Made by a program: the position numbers and the translations under genes
Notes under the pieces: model-generated
Told to the model about the DNA's origin: nothing
The model's database searches: none
The model's input: the letters and a program-made list of their open reading frames with translations, nothing else
Part shown: piece by piece, positions 54,255-64,000 of the stretch
How the letters are laid out: the number at the start of each line of letters is the position of its first letter
Position numbering within the stretch: position 1 is the stretch's first letter
Assembly: GCA_021307345.1 (NCBI GenBank)
Contig: CP089930.1
Span: forward strand, 3,720,001-3,784,000
DNA from: Escherichia coli
Lineage (GTDB): Bacteria; Pseudomonadota; Gammaproteobacteria; Enterobacterales; Enterobacteriaceae
Length of the DNA: 64,000 nt
Reading direction: 5' to 3'

Positions 54255-55177
54255 AGAATCACGCGCATCCAATTATTGTCGTCAAGCGACGCAAAGCGAA
54301 AAGTCACGGCTCGGCGCATGGATCGTGGAAGATTGCTTATGCTGACTTTATGACTGCGATGATGGCTTTTTTTCTGGTGATGTGGCTGATCTCCATCTCC
54401 AGCCCAAAAGAGCTGATTCAGATTGCAGAATATTTCCGCACGCCGCTGGCGACGGCAGTAACGGGCGGTGATCGCATTTCTAATAGTGAAAGCCCAATTC
54501 CTGGCGGGGGTGATGATTACACCCAAAGCCAGGGAGAAGTGAATAAGCAACCGGACATTGAAGAACTGAAAAAACGCATGGAGCAAAGTCGGCTGCGGAA
54601 ATTGCGGGGCGATCTCGACCAGCTTATCGAATCAGACCCGAAACTACGGGCGCTGCGTCCACATCTCAAAATCGATCTGGTGCAGGAAGGTTTACGCATT
54701 CAGATTATCGACAGCCAGAATCGCCCGATGTTTAAAACCGGCAGTGCTGACGTCGAACCCTATATGCGTGACATTCTGCGGAGTATTGCGCCTGTGCTGA
54801 ACGGTATTCCTAACCGTATCAGTCTCTCAGGTCATACCGATGATTTCCCTTACGCCAATGGTGAGCAAGGCTATAGCAACTGGGAGCTTTCTGCCGAACG
54901 CGCCAATGCGTCGCGCCGTGAGCTAATGGTGGGCGGTCTGGCTGATGGCAAAATTCTGCGCGTTGTCGGCATGGCAGCCACCATGCGTTTGAGCGATCGT
55001 GGACCTGATGATGCCGTCAACCGTCGAATCAGCCTGCTGGTTCTGAACAGACAAGCAGAACAAGCTATTTTGCATGAAAACGCTGAAAGCCAGAATGAGC
55101 CGGTAAGTGTTCTGGAAAAAACAGGGAGCGCACCGCAGGTCAGTGTTCCCACAATGCCATCAGCCGAACCGAGGTGA
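54251..55177 (+). CDS. motB: Flagellar stator protein MotB
   Basis: 308 residues. A single membrane helix (about 28-50) has the proton-carrying Asp32 ([10 protein letters not shown]). A plug helix follows (about 53-65). An OmpA-like peptidoglycan-binding domain ([31 protein letters not shown], about 190-222) anchors the stator. 4 nt before cheA. Confidence 0.98.
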   Translation: MKNHAHPIIVVKRRKAKSHGSAHGSWKIAYADFMTAMMAFFLVMWLISISSPKELIQIAEYFRTPLATAVTGGDRISNSESPIPGGGDDYTQSQGEVNKQPDIEELKKRMEQSRLRKLRGDLDQLIESDPKLRALRPHLKIDLVQEGLRIQIIDSQNRPMFKTGSADVEPYMRDILRSIAPVLNGIPNRISLSGHTDDFPYANGEQGYSNWELSAERANASRRELMVGGLADGKILRVVGMAATMRLSDRGPDDAVNRRISLLVLNRQAEQAILHENAESQNEPVSVLEKTGSAPQVSVPTMPSAEPR

Positions 55178-55181
55178 CTGC

Positions 55182-57146
55182 GTGAGCATGGATATAAGCG
55201 ATTTTTATCAGACATTTTTTGATGAGGCGGACGAACTGTTAGCCGATATGGAGAAGCATCTGCTTAATTTGCAGCCAGAAGCGCCAGATGCCGAACAGTT
55301 GAATGCCATCTTTCGTGCAGCTCATTCCATCAAAGGAGGGGCAGGAACGTTTGGTTTTACTGTGTTACAGGAAACCACGCATCTGATGGAAAACCTGCTC
55401 GATGAAGCCAGACGTGGTGAGATGCAGCTTAATACCGACATTATCAATCTGTTTTTGGAAACGAAGGACATCATGCAAGAACAGCTCGACGCTTATAAAC
55501 AGTCACAAGAGCCAGATGCCGCCAGCTTCGATTATATCTGCCAGGCCTTGCGTCAACTGGCATTAGAAGCGAAAGGCGAAACGGTATCCGCAGTGACCCG
55601 ATTAAGTGTGGTTGCCAAAAATGAACCGCAAGATGGTCAGAATAGCCGCCAATCGCCGCGACGAATTATCCTTTCGCGCCTGAAAGCGGGAGAAATCGAT
55701 CTGCTGGAAGAAGAGCTGGGACATCTGACAACGTTGACTGACGTGGTGAAAGGAGCCGATTCGTTATCGGCGACATTAGCGGGAGATATTGCGGAAGACG
55801 ACATTACTGCGGTGCTTTGTTTTGTCATTGAGGCCGATCAGATTGCCTTTGAAAGCGTTGAGTCTACGGCGAAAGTATCTGCGCCACCGGTGCTTAAACT
55901 TGCCGCCGCAGAAGCGCCAGTTGTACGGACAGAACGGGAAAAACCGCCGCGCGGCAGCGAATCCACCAGTATCCGTGTGGCTGTAGAGAAGGTTGATCAA
56001 CTGATTAACCTTGTCGGCGAACTGGTCATCACCCAGTCGATGCTGGCTCAGCGTTCGAGCGAACTGGACCCGGTTAATCATGGTGATTTGATTACCAGCA
56101 TGGGGCAGTTACAACGTAACGCCCGTGATTTGCAGGAATCGGTAATGTCGATCCGCATGATGCCGATGGAATATGTCTTTAGTCGCTATCCCCGGCTGGT
56201 ACGTGACCTGGCGGGAAAACTCGGCAAACAGGTAGAACTGACGCTGGTGGGCAGTTCCACTGAACTCGACAAGAGCCTGATAGAACGCATTATTGACCCG
56301 CTGACCCATCTGGTACGCAACAGTCTCGACCACGGAATTGAACTGCCGGAAAAACGCCTCGCCGCAGGCAAAAACCGCGTCGGAAATTTGGTTCTGTCTG
56401 CTGAACATCAGGGCGGCAACATCTGCATCGAAGTGACCGACGATGGCGCGGGGCTAAACCGTGAACGGATTCTGGCAAAAGCTGTTTCACAAGGTCTGAC
56501 CGTCAGCGACAACATGACAGATGACGAAGTGGCAATGCTGATATTTGCTCCTGGTTTTTCTACAGCAGAGCAGGTTACCGATGTCTCCGGACGCGGTGTC
56601 GGTATGGATGTGGTCAAACGTAATATCCAGGAGATGGGCGGTCATGTCGAAATCAAATCGACGCCGGGCGCAGGAACTACGATCCGCATTTTACTGCCGC
56701 TGACGCTGGCGATCCTCGATGGCATGTCTGTACGTGTTGCAGATGAAGTTTTCATTCTGCCGCTGAATGCCGTCATGGAATCACTGCAACCCCGTGAAGC
56801 CGATCTGCATCCACTGGCGGGCGGCGAGCGGGTACTGGAAGTACGTGGTGAATATCTGCCCATCGTCGAACTGTGGAAAGTGTTCAACGTCACGGGCGCG
56901 AAAACTGAAGCGACTCAGGGAATTGTGGTGATCCTGCAAAGTGGCGGTCGCCGCTACGCTTTGCTGGTGGATCAATTAATTGGTCAACACCAGGTAGTAG
57001 TGAAAAACCTGGAAAGTAACTATCGCAAAATCCCGGGAATATCCGCCGCAACGATTCTCGGCGACGGCAGCGTGGCACTGATTGTTGATGTTTCTGCCTT
57101 GCAGACGATAAACCGCGAACAACGTATGGCGAACACCGCCGCCTGA
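55182..57146 (+). CDS. cheA: Chemotaxis histidine kinase CheA
   Basis: 654 residues with a GTG start at 55182. P1 has the phosphorylated His48 (AAHSIKGG); P2 (about 155-230) docks CheY and CheB; P3 dimerises; P4 has N, G1 and G2 boxes ([31 protein letters not shown]); P5 binds CheW and receptors. The internal Met98 codon at 55473 is the known start of short CheA, which lacks the His and activates CheZ. The P2 linker shows the most change relative to K-12 in my memory. Confidence 0.98.
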   Translation: MSMDISDFYQTFFDEADELLADMEKHLLNLQPEAPDAEQLNAIFRAAHSIKGGAGTFGFTVLQETTHLMENLLDEARRGEMQLNTDIINLFLETKDIMQEQLDAYKQSQEPDAASFDYICQALRQLALEAKGETVSAVTRLSVVAKNEPQDGQNSRQSPRRIILSRLKAGEIDLLEEELGHLTTLTDVVKGADSLSATLAGDIAEDDITAVLCFVIEADQIAFESVESTAKVSAPPVLKLAAAEAPVVRTEREKPPRGSESTSIRVAVEKVDQLINLVGELVITQSMLAQRSSELDPVNHGDLITSMGQLQRNARDLQESVMSIRMMPMEYVFSRYPRLVRDLAGKLGKQVELTLVGSSTELDKSLIERIIDPLTHLVRNSLDHGIELPEKRLAAGKNRVGNLVLSAEHQGGNICIEVTDDGAGLNRERILAKAVSQGLTVSDNMTDDEVAMLIFAPGFSTAEQVTDVSGRGVGMDVVKRNIQEMGGHVEIKSTPGAGTTIRILLPLTLAILDGMSVRVADEVFILPLNAVMESLQPREADLHPLAGGERVLEVRGEYLPIVELWKVFNVTGAKTEATQGIVVILQSGGRRYALLVDQLIGQHQVVVKNLESNYRKIPGISAATILGDGSVALIVDVSALQTINREQRMANTAA

Positions 57147-57166
57147 ATGAGTAAAAAGGTAACAAT

Positions 57167-57670
57167 ATGACCGGTATGACGAATGTAACAAAGCTGGCCA
57201 GCGAGCCGTCAGGCCAGGAATTTCTGGTATTTACCCTTGGTGATGAAGAGTACGGTATTGATATTCTGAAAGTGCAGGAGATCCGTGGCTACGATCAGGT
57301 AACACGGATTGCAAACACGCCAGCGTTTATCAAAGGCGTCACGAATCTGCGCGGCGTTATTGTGCCGATTGTTGACTTACGAATTAAGTTCAGCCAGGTG
57401 GATGTGGACTATAACGACAACACGGTAGTTATCGTACTGAATCTCGGACAACGGGTGGTCGGCATCGTGGTTGACGGCGTTTCAGACGTGCTTTCATTGA
57501 CGGCGGAGCAAATTCGTCCGGCACCGGAATTTGCCGTGACGCTTTCAACAGAATATCTCACTGGATTGGGCGCACTGGGCGACCGTATGTTGATTCTGGT
57601 GAACATCGAAAAACTGCTGAATAGCGAAGAGATGGCGCTGTTAGATAGCGCGGCGTCAGAAGTGGCGTAA
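57167..57670 (+). CDS. cheW: Chemotaxis coupling protein CheW
   Basis: 167 residues, SH3-like double-barrel fold. [31 protein letters not shown] and [11 protein letters not shown] are conserved contact regions. It bridges receptors and CheA P5. 20 nt after cheA; last gene of motAB-cheAW, closed by a terminator. Confidence 0.97.
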
Positions 57671-57696
57671 TTCTCCTGATTTCCTCAATTGAAATG

Positions 57697-57726
57697 AACC
57701 CGATGATCTGCGCATCGGGTTTTTTA
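57697..57726 (+). terminator. Terminator of motABcheAW
   Basis: AACCCGATG / CATCGGGTT around a 7-nt loop, followed by T6, 27 bp past cheW. Confidence 0.9.
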
Positions 57727-57756
57727 TTTCAATTTCGCGGCGGGTGGCATCAGCAA

Positions 57757-57783
57757 TAAAGTTTCCCCCTTCCTTGCCGATAA
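57757..57783 (+). promoter_or_regulatory. Sigma-28 promoter of tar-cheRBYZ
   Basis: TAAAGTTT, 11-nt spacer and GCCGATAA, an exact match to the FliA consensus, 31 bp before the tar start. Confidence 0.97.
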
Positions 57784-57814
57784 CGAGATCAACTTGTTTT
57801 CAGGAAGGTGCCTT

Positions 57815-59476
57815 ATGATTAACCGTATCCGCGTAGTCACGCTGTTGGTAATGGTGCTGGGGGTATTCGCACTGTTACAGCTAATTTCCGGCAGTTTGTT
57901 TTTTTCTTCGCTTCACCATAGCCAGAAAAGCTTTGTCGTTTCCAATGAACTACGGGAACAACAGAGTGAGCTAACCTCAACCTGGGATTTAATGCTACAA
58001 ACGCGCATTAATTTGAGCCGTTCGGCGGTGCGGATGATGATGGATTCATCCAATCAACAAAGTAACGCCAAAGTTGAATTGCTTGATAGCGCCAGGAAAA
58101 CATTGGCCCAGGCAGCGACTCATTTTAAAAAATTCAAAAGCATGGCACCGTTACCTGAAATGGTCGCCACCAGTCGTAATATTGATGAAAAATACAAAAA
58201 CTATCACACAGCGTTAACTGAACTGATTGATTATCTTGATTATGGCAATACTGGCGCCTATTTCGCTCAACCAACTCAGGGAATGCAAAATGCGATGGGC
58301 GAAGCGTTTGCTCAGTACGCCCTCAGTAGTGAAAAACTTTACCGCGATATCGTCACTAACAATGCGGAAGATTACCGCTTTTCCCAGTGGCAACTGGCGG
58401 TTATCGCGCTGGTGGTGGTATTGATTCTGCTGGTGGCGTGGTACGGCATCCGCCGTATGTTGCTTACCCCGCTGGCGAAAATCATTGCTCACATTCGCGA
58501 AATTGCCGGTGGTAACCTGGCGAATAGCCTCATCATTGATGGGCGCAGTGAAATGGGCGAACTGGCGCAGAGCGTTTCGCATATGCAGCGTTCTTTGACC
58601 GACACAGTCACCCATGTGCGCCAGGGGTCGGACGCCATCTATGCCGGTACACGTGAAATTGCAGCGGGCAATACCGATCTTTCATCACGCACTGAACAGC
58701 AGGCATCCGCGCTGGAAGAAACTGCCGCCAGCATGGAACAGCTCACCGCGACGGTGAAACAGAACGCCGATAACGCCCGTCAGGCCTCGCAACTGGCACA
58801 AAGTGCCTCCGACACCGCGCTGCACGGCGGCAAAGTGGTGGATGGCGTGGTGAAAACCATGCATGAAATCGCCGACAGTTCGAAGAAAATCGCCGACATT
58901 ATTAGCGTAATCGACGGCATTGCCTTCCAGACCAATATCCTCGCACTGAATGCCGCTGTTGAAGCCGCGCGTGCCGGGGAACAGGGCCGTGGTTTTGCCG
59001 TGGTGGCAGGCGAAGTGCGTAATCTTGCCAGTCGCAGCGCCCAGGCAGCAAAAGAGATCAAAGCTCTGATAGAAGACTCAGTTTCCCGCGTTGATACCGG
59101 TTCTGTGCTGGTCGAAAGCGCCGGGGAAACGATGACGAATATCGTTAATGCGGTTACGCGCGTCACCGACATTATGGGGGAAATTGCTTCAGCCTCCGAT
59201 GAGCAGAGCCGTGGCATTGATCAAGTTGCGCTGGCCGTGTCGGAAATGGATCGCGTCACTCAACAGAATGCCTCGTTGGTGCAGGAGTCAGCCGCCGCTG
59301 CTGCCGCACTGGAAGAGCAGGCCGGTCGTTTAACGCAGGCAGTATCCGCATTTCGTCTGGCAGCCAGTCAGCTAAACCACAAACCACCACTAAAATCCCA
59401 GCCTGCCAGTGAGCAATCACCTGCGCAGTCGCGGCGGCGTATCGCTGAACAAGAGCCAAACTGGGAAACATTTTGA
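57815..59476 (+). CDS. tar: Aspartate/maltose chemoreceptor Tar
   Basis: 553 residues from ATG 57815. Membrane helices at about 7-30 and 190-212 bracket the ligand domain, which keeps the aspartate contacts Arg64, Arg69, Arg73 and Thr154. A HAMP domain (about 214-266), adaptation helices and the signalling hairpin tip ([23 protein letters not shown]) follow. The C-terminal NWETF pentapeptide recruits CheR and CheB. Downstream, cheR follows directly; the K-12 receptor gene tap is absent, so Tar is the only receptor encoded here. Confidence 0.98.
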   Translation: MINRIRVVTLLVMVLGVFALLQLISGSLFFSSLHHSQKSFVVSNELREQQSELTSTWDLMLQTRINLSRSAVRMMMDSSNQQSNAKVELLDSARKTLAQAATHFKKFKSMAPLPEMVATSRNIDEKYKNYHTALTELIDYLDYGNTGAYFAQPTQGMQNAMGEAFAQYALSSEKLYRDIVTNNAEDYRFSQWQLAVIALVVVLILLVAWYGIRRMLLTPLAKIIAHIREIAGGNLANSLIIDGRSEMGELAQSVSHMQRSLTDTVTHVRQGSDAIYAGTREIAAGNTDLSSRTEQQASALEETAASMEQLTATVKQNADNARQASQLAQSASDTALHGGKVVDGVVKTMHEIADSSKKIADIISVIDGIAFQTNILALNAAVEAARAGEQGRGFAVVAGEVRNLASRSAQAAKEIKALIEDSVSRVDTGSVLVESAGETMTNIVNAVTRVTDIMGEIASASDEQSRGIDQVALAVSEMDRVTQQNASLVQESAAAAAALEEQAGRLTQAVSAFRLAASQLNHKPPLKSQPASEQSPAQSRRRIAEQEPNWETF

Positions 59477-59624
59477 TGGGTATTTACTCAAGCGCCATTG
59501 CCGCCAGATGAGGCTGATGATGCAACAGAACGTCGCGCTTATCGTTTCTGGTGGCGCTATTACAACACAATCGGTGCAGTTACAGGCTGTGCCAGTGGTT
59601 TCCTGAAGTGATTGAGAAGGCGCT
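59477..59624 (+). other. tar-cheR gap (site where tap is missing)
   Basis: 148 bp with no recognised gene. One frame (59484-59609) reads through without a start codon and ends at TGA with ...YRFWWRYYNTIGAVTGCASG, which does not match Tap as I recall it. The AAGGCGCT before cheR is the ribosome site. It is most simply the scar of the tap deletion plus unrelated sequence. Confidence 0.55.
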
Positions 59625-60485
59625 ATGACATCATCTCAGCCCTGTGGGCAAACGTCTTTATTGTTACAGATGAGCGAGCGCCTTGCGCTTTCCGACGTTC
59701 ATTTTCGGCGGATAAGTCAATTGATCTATCAACGTGCGGGGATTGTTCTGGCCGACCACAAGCGTGACATGGTCTACAACCGGTTGATACGCCGTTTGCG
59801 CTCGCTAGGACTGGCCGATTTTGGTCATTATCTGAACATGCTGGAATCTAATCAGCTTAGCGGCGAGTGGCAGGCATTTATTAACTCGCTGACTACCAAC
59901 CTGACGGCATTTTTCCGTGAAGAGCATCATTTCCCACTGCTCGCGGCTCACGCTCGCCGTCGTTCTGGGGAATATCGTGTATGGAGCGCGGCGGCGTCGA
60001 CTGGTGAAGAGCCGTACAGCATTGCCATGACGCTGGCGGACACATTAGGCACCGCGCCTGGACGCTGGAAAGTGTTCGCCAGTGATATCGACACCGAAGT
60101 GCTGGAAAAAGCCAGAAGCGGCATTTATCGCCATGAAGAGCTGAAAAACCTGACGCCACAACAACTCCAGCGTTACTTCATGCGCGGCACGGGGCCGCAT
60201 GAAGGGCTGGTGCGCGTGCGCCAGGAACTGGCGAGCTATGTCGATTTTTCCCCGCTGAATTTGTTGGCGAAACAGTACACCGTACCGGGGCCGTTTGATG
60301 CGATCTTCTGCCGTAACGTCATGATCTACTTTGATCAAACGACCCAACAGGAGATTTTGCGCCGCTTCGTGCCACTACTTAAACCTGACGGATTGCTGTT
60401 TGCGGGGCACTCTGAAAATTTCAGCCACCTTGAGCGCAGCTTCACGCTGCGTGGGCAGACGGTGTATGCGCTAAGTAAGGATTAA
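59625..60485 (+). CDS. cheR: Chemoreceptor methyltransferase CheR
   Basis: 286 residues. An N-terminal helical domain precedes the AdoMet-binding domain ([17 protein letters not shown], about 119-135; [13 protein letters not shown], about 225-237). It methylates receptor Glu residues and docks on the NWETF tail of Tar through its beta-subdomain. 2 nt before cheB. Confidence 0.98.
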   Translation: MTSSQPCGQTSLLLQMSERLALSDVHFRRISQLIYQRAGIVLADHKRDMVYNRLIRRLRSLGLADFGHYLNMLESNQLSGEWQAFINSLTTNLTAFFREEHHFPLLAAHARRRSGEYRVWSAAASTGEEPYSIAMTLADTLGTAPGRWKVFASDIDTEVLEKARSGIYRHEELKNLTPQQLQRYFMRGTGPHEGLVRVRQELASYVDFSPLNLLAKQYTVPGPFDAIFCRNVMIYFDQTTQQEILRRFVPLLKPDGLLFAGHSENFSHLERSFTLRGQTVYALSKD

Positions 60486-60487
60486 CC

Positions 60488-61941
<1,454 letters not shown>

Positions 61942-61951
61942 GGATGCGACT

Positions 61952-62596
61952 ATGATGCAACCATCAATCAAACCTGCTGATGAACATGCAGCCGGCGATA
62001 TCATTGCGCGCATCGGCAGCCTGACGCGTATGCTGCGTGACAGCCTGCGCGAGCTGGGACTGGATCAGGCGATAGCCGAAGCTGCGGAAGCTATCCCTGA
62101 TGCCCGCGATCGCTTGTTCTACGTTGTGCAGATGACTGCGCAGGCCGCAGAGCGGGCGCTGAATAGCGTTGAGGCGTCGCAACCGCATCAGGATGAAATG
62201 GAGGAATCGGCAAAAGCATTAACCCAACGCTGGGATGACTGGTTCGCCGATCCGATTGACCTTGCCGACGCCCGTGAACTGGTGACAGATACACGGCAAT
62301 TTCTGGCGGATGTGCCCGCTCATACCAGCTTCACAAACGCGCAGTTACTGGAAATTATGATGGCGCAGGATTTTCAGGATCTCACCGGGCAGGTGATTAA
62401 ACGGATGATGGATGTGATTCAGGAAATTGAACGCCAGCTGTTGATGGTGCTGCTGGAAAATATCCCGGAACAGGATGCGCGTCCGAAACGTGAAAACCAG
62501 AGTTTGCTTAACGGACCACAGGTCGATACCAGCAAAGCCGGTGTGGTTGCCAGTCAGGATCAGGTGGACGATTTGTTGGATAGTCTTGGGTTTTGA
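61952..62596 (+). CDS. cheZ: CheY phosphatase CheZ
   Basis: 214 residues from the first of two adjacent Met codons. The long helical hairpin includes the catalytic Asp143 and Gln147 ([19 protein letters not shown]). The C-terminal peptide [12 protein letters not shown] binds CheY-P. It ends the tar-cheRBYZ operon and is activated by short CheA at receptor clusters. Confidence 0.98.
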   Translation: MMQPSIKPADEHAAGDIIARIGSLTRMLRDSLRELGLDQAIAEAAEAIPDARDRLFYVVQMTAQAAERALNSVEASQPHQDEMEESAKALTQRWDDWFADPIDLADARELVTDTRQFLADVPAHTSFTNAQLLEIMMAQDFQDLTGQVIKRMMDVIQEIERQLLMVLLENIPEQDARPKRENQSLLNGPQVDTSKAGVVASQDQVDDLLDSLGF

Positions 62597-62604
62597 TTTG
62601 TATT

Positions 62605-62667
62605 GCCTGATGTGACGTGACCGCGTCATATCAGGCGGTCGGATAAGGCGTTTACGCCACATCCGAC
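62605..62667. repeat. Hairpin plus REP element after cheZ
   Basis: A long imperfect palindrome (GCCTGAT...ATCAGGC, 62605-62636) precedes a REP unit (GTCGGATAAGGCG / CGCCACATCCGAC, 62638-62667). This can stabilise the cheZ transcript 3' end and reduce reading into flhB. No T-run follows, so it is not a classic terminator. Confidence 0.8.
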
Positions 62668-62797
62668 AAACGTGCGCCCTGTCTGATGTACTGCGGTAAA
62701 AGCCCTAAAGCCCACCTGTTTTGCCACTTATTCCAGGCATTGAATGCTTTCCGCTCTGGCATTATTCACGCTTATTACCATTTCCAGGATTGGCGAC

Positions 62798-63946
62798 GTG
62801 TCTGACGAGAGCGACGACAAAACAGAAGCTCCCACACCTCACCGACTTGAAAAAGCGCGGGAAGAGGGGCAGATCCCGCGCTCCCGTGAGCTGACCTCAC
62901 TGCTCATTTTACTGGTGGGCGTGTGTGTTATTTGGTTTGGTGGCGCGTCTCTGGCACGGCGGTTGTCGGGGATGCTCTCCGCCGGGCTGCATTTTGATCA
63001 CAGCATCATCAATGACCCCAACCTCATTCTCGGACAGATTATTTTGCTGATCAGAGAAGCCATGCTTGCACTGTTGCCGCTGATTAGCGGTGTGGTGCTG
63101 GTGGCGCTCATTTCGCCGGTCATGCTGGGGGGGCTGGTATTTAGTGGTAAATCATTGCAACCGAAGTTTTCCAAACTCAACCCACTACCGGGCATTAAAC
63201 GTATTTTCTCGGCGCAAACTGGCGCGGAGCTGCTGAAAGCTATCCTGAAATCTACACTGGTTGGCTGCGTTACTGGCTTTTATCTCTGGCATCACTGGCC
63301 GCAGATGATGCGCTTAATGGCGCAGTCACCCATTACCGCAATGGCTAACGCGATGGATGTTGTGGGGTTGTGTGCACTTTTAGTGGTGCTTGGTGTCATT
63401 CCGATGGTGGGATTTGACGTCTTTTTTCAAATTTTCAGCCACCTGAAAAAGCTGCGTATGTCACGGCAGGATATTCGTGATGAGTTCAAACAAAGCGAAG
63501 GCGATCCGCATGTCAAAGGGCGAATTCGTCAGATGCAGCGTGCTGCCGCGCGGCGTCGGATGATGGCCGATGTGCCGAAAGCGGACGTCATTGTTAATAA
63601 CCCAACTCACTACTCAGTGGCATTGCAGTATGACGAAAACAAAATGAGCGCGCCGAAAGTCGTTGCTAAAGGCGCGGGGCTGGTGGCGTTACGCATTCGT
63701 GAAATCGCCGCTGAAAATAACGTCCCGACTCTTGAAGCGCCGCCGCTGGCGCGCGCGCTGTATCGACACGCAGAAATCGGCCAACAAATTCCCGGTCAAC
63801 TGTATGCCGCCGTGGCGGAAGTGCTGGCCTGGGTCTGGCAACTGAAACGCTGGCGTCTGGCCGGTGGACAACGTCCTGAACAACCCACTCATCTTCCGGT
63901 GCCGGAAGCCCTGGATTTTATCAACGAGAAACCGTCCCATGAGTAA
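62798..63946 (+). CDS. flhB: Flagellar export switch protein FlhB
   Basis: 382 residues with a GTG start at 62798, matching the known protein; an in-frame ATG at 62744 is not used. Four membrane helices (about 30-210) precede a cytoplasmic domain with the autocleavage site NPTH (IVNNPTHYSVALQYDE, about 265-280; cleavage between Asn and Pro). Cleavage permits the FliK-triggered switch from rod/hook to filament substrates. First gene of flhBAE, class 2, 8-nt overlap with flhA. Confidence 0.98.
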   Translation: MSDESDDKTEAPTPHRLEKAREEGQIPRSRELTSLLILLVGVCVIWFGGASLARRLSGMLSAGLHFDHSIINDPNLILGQIILLIREAMLALLPLISGVVLVALISPVMLGGLVFSGKSLQPKFSKLNPLPGIKRIFSAQTGAELLKAILKSTLVGCVTGFYLWHHWPQMMRLMAQSPITAMANAMDVVGLCALLVVLGVIPMVGFDVFFQIFSHLKKLRMSRQDIRDEFKQSEGDPHVKGRIRQMQRAAARRRMMADVPKADVIVNNPTHYSVALQYDENKMSAPKVVAKGAGLVALRIREIAAENNVPTLEAPPLARALYRHAEIGQQIPGQLYAAVAEVLAWVWQLKRWRLAGGQRPEQPTHLPVPEALDFINEKPSHE

Positions 63947-64000
63947 TCTGGCCGCGATGCTGCGCCTGCCCGCAAACCTGAAATCGACACAGTGGCAGAT
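63939..64000 (+). CDS. flhA: Flagellar export gate protein FlhA, first codons
   Basis: Only 20 complete codons are in the window, MSNLAAMLRLPANLKSTQWQ, identical to the start of E. coli FlhA as I recall it. The gene runs off the end. FlhA is the large export-gate subunit with a membrane part and a cytoplasmic nonameric ring that receives FliS, FliT and FliJ complexes. It starts inside the end of flhB. Confidence 0.95.
   Translation, partial: MSNLAAMLRLPANLKSTQWQ

Overview
The window is a stretch of an enterobacterial chromosome that is almost certainly Escherichia: E. coli, or a very close relative such as a cryptic clade. Gene content, gene order, protein lengths and most protein sequences match the E. 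coli region running from dgcQ (yedQ) to flhA. Several fast-evolving proteins (FliT, FliS, FliZ, SdiA) differ from my memory of K-12 at roughly 5-12% of residues, so this is not a K-12-like strain. The lineage cannot be fixed from this sequence alone. All identifications are by recognition of sequence, motifs and synteny; no database search was run.

Layout. 1-3.1 kb: end of dgcQ, yedP, the DsrA small RNA, yodD, dsrB and rcsA. 3.1-14.1 kb: flagellar cluster IIIb (fliRQPONML-KJIHGF on the minus strand, fliE divergent), encoding the export gate, C-ring, MS-ring, ATPase and hook-length ruler. 14.1-16.6 kb: an accessory segment with a PliG-type lysozyme inhibitor, a DUF1398-like protein and a ZinT-type zinc protein. 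The first and last carry near-identical Zur-type operators. 16.7-20.3 kb: yedF-yedE, yedD and amyA. 20.4-26.7 kb: flagellar cluster IIIa (fliDST minus; fliC; fliAZ-tcyJ). 26.7-31.7 kb: a roughly 5-kb island holding a 1324-residue autotransporter between an IS3-family transposase remnant and a P4-type integrase remnant. It is flanked by a 10-bp direct repeat and separates tcyJ from dcyD-tcyLN. 31.8-45 kb: dcyD-tcyLN, sdiA, yecF, uvrY-uvrC-pgsA, tRNA genes glyW-cysT-leuZ, yecA, tyrP, yecH, ftnA, yecR, azuC, yecJ and ftnB. 45-51.5 kb: araFGH, otsBA and uspC. 51.5-64 kb: flhDC with a long regulated leader, motAB-cheAW, tar, cheRBYZ, flhB and the first codons of flhA. The receptor gene tap, present between tar and cheR in K-12, is absent.

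How it works together. FlhDC (52.3-53.2 kb) activates the class 2 operons (fliE, fliF, fliL, fliA, flhB). FliA (24.5 kb) then reads sigma-28 promoters visible upstream of fliC, fliD, motA (inside flhC) and tar. RcsA, with RcsB, represses flhDC: a canonical RcsAB box lies in the flhD leader and another upstream of rcsA. DsrA connects this to RpoS and H-NS. CRP sites precede flhD and azuC. The structural genes build the basal body and its export machine, MotAB the stator, and Tar-CheAWRBYZ the chemotaxis pathway acting on FliM.

The novelty is concentrated in two accessory insertions: the probable zinc-starvation cluster next to fliE, and the autotransporter island in the cystine-uptake locus.
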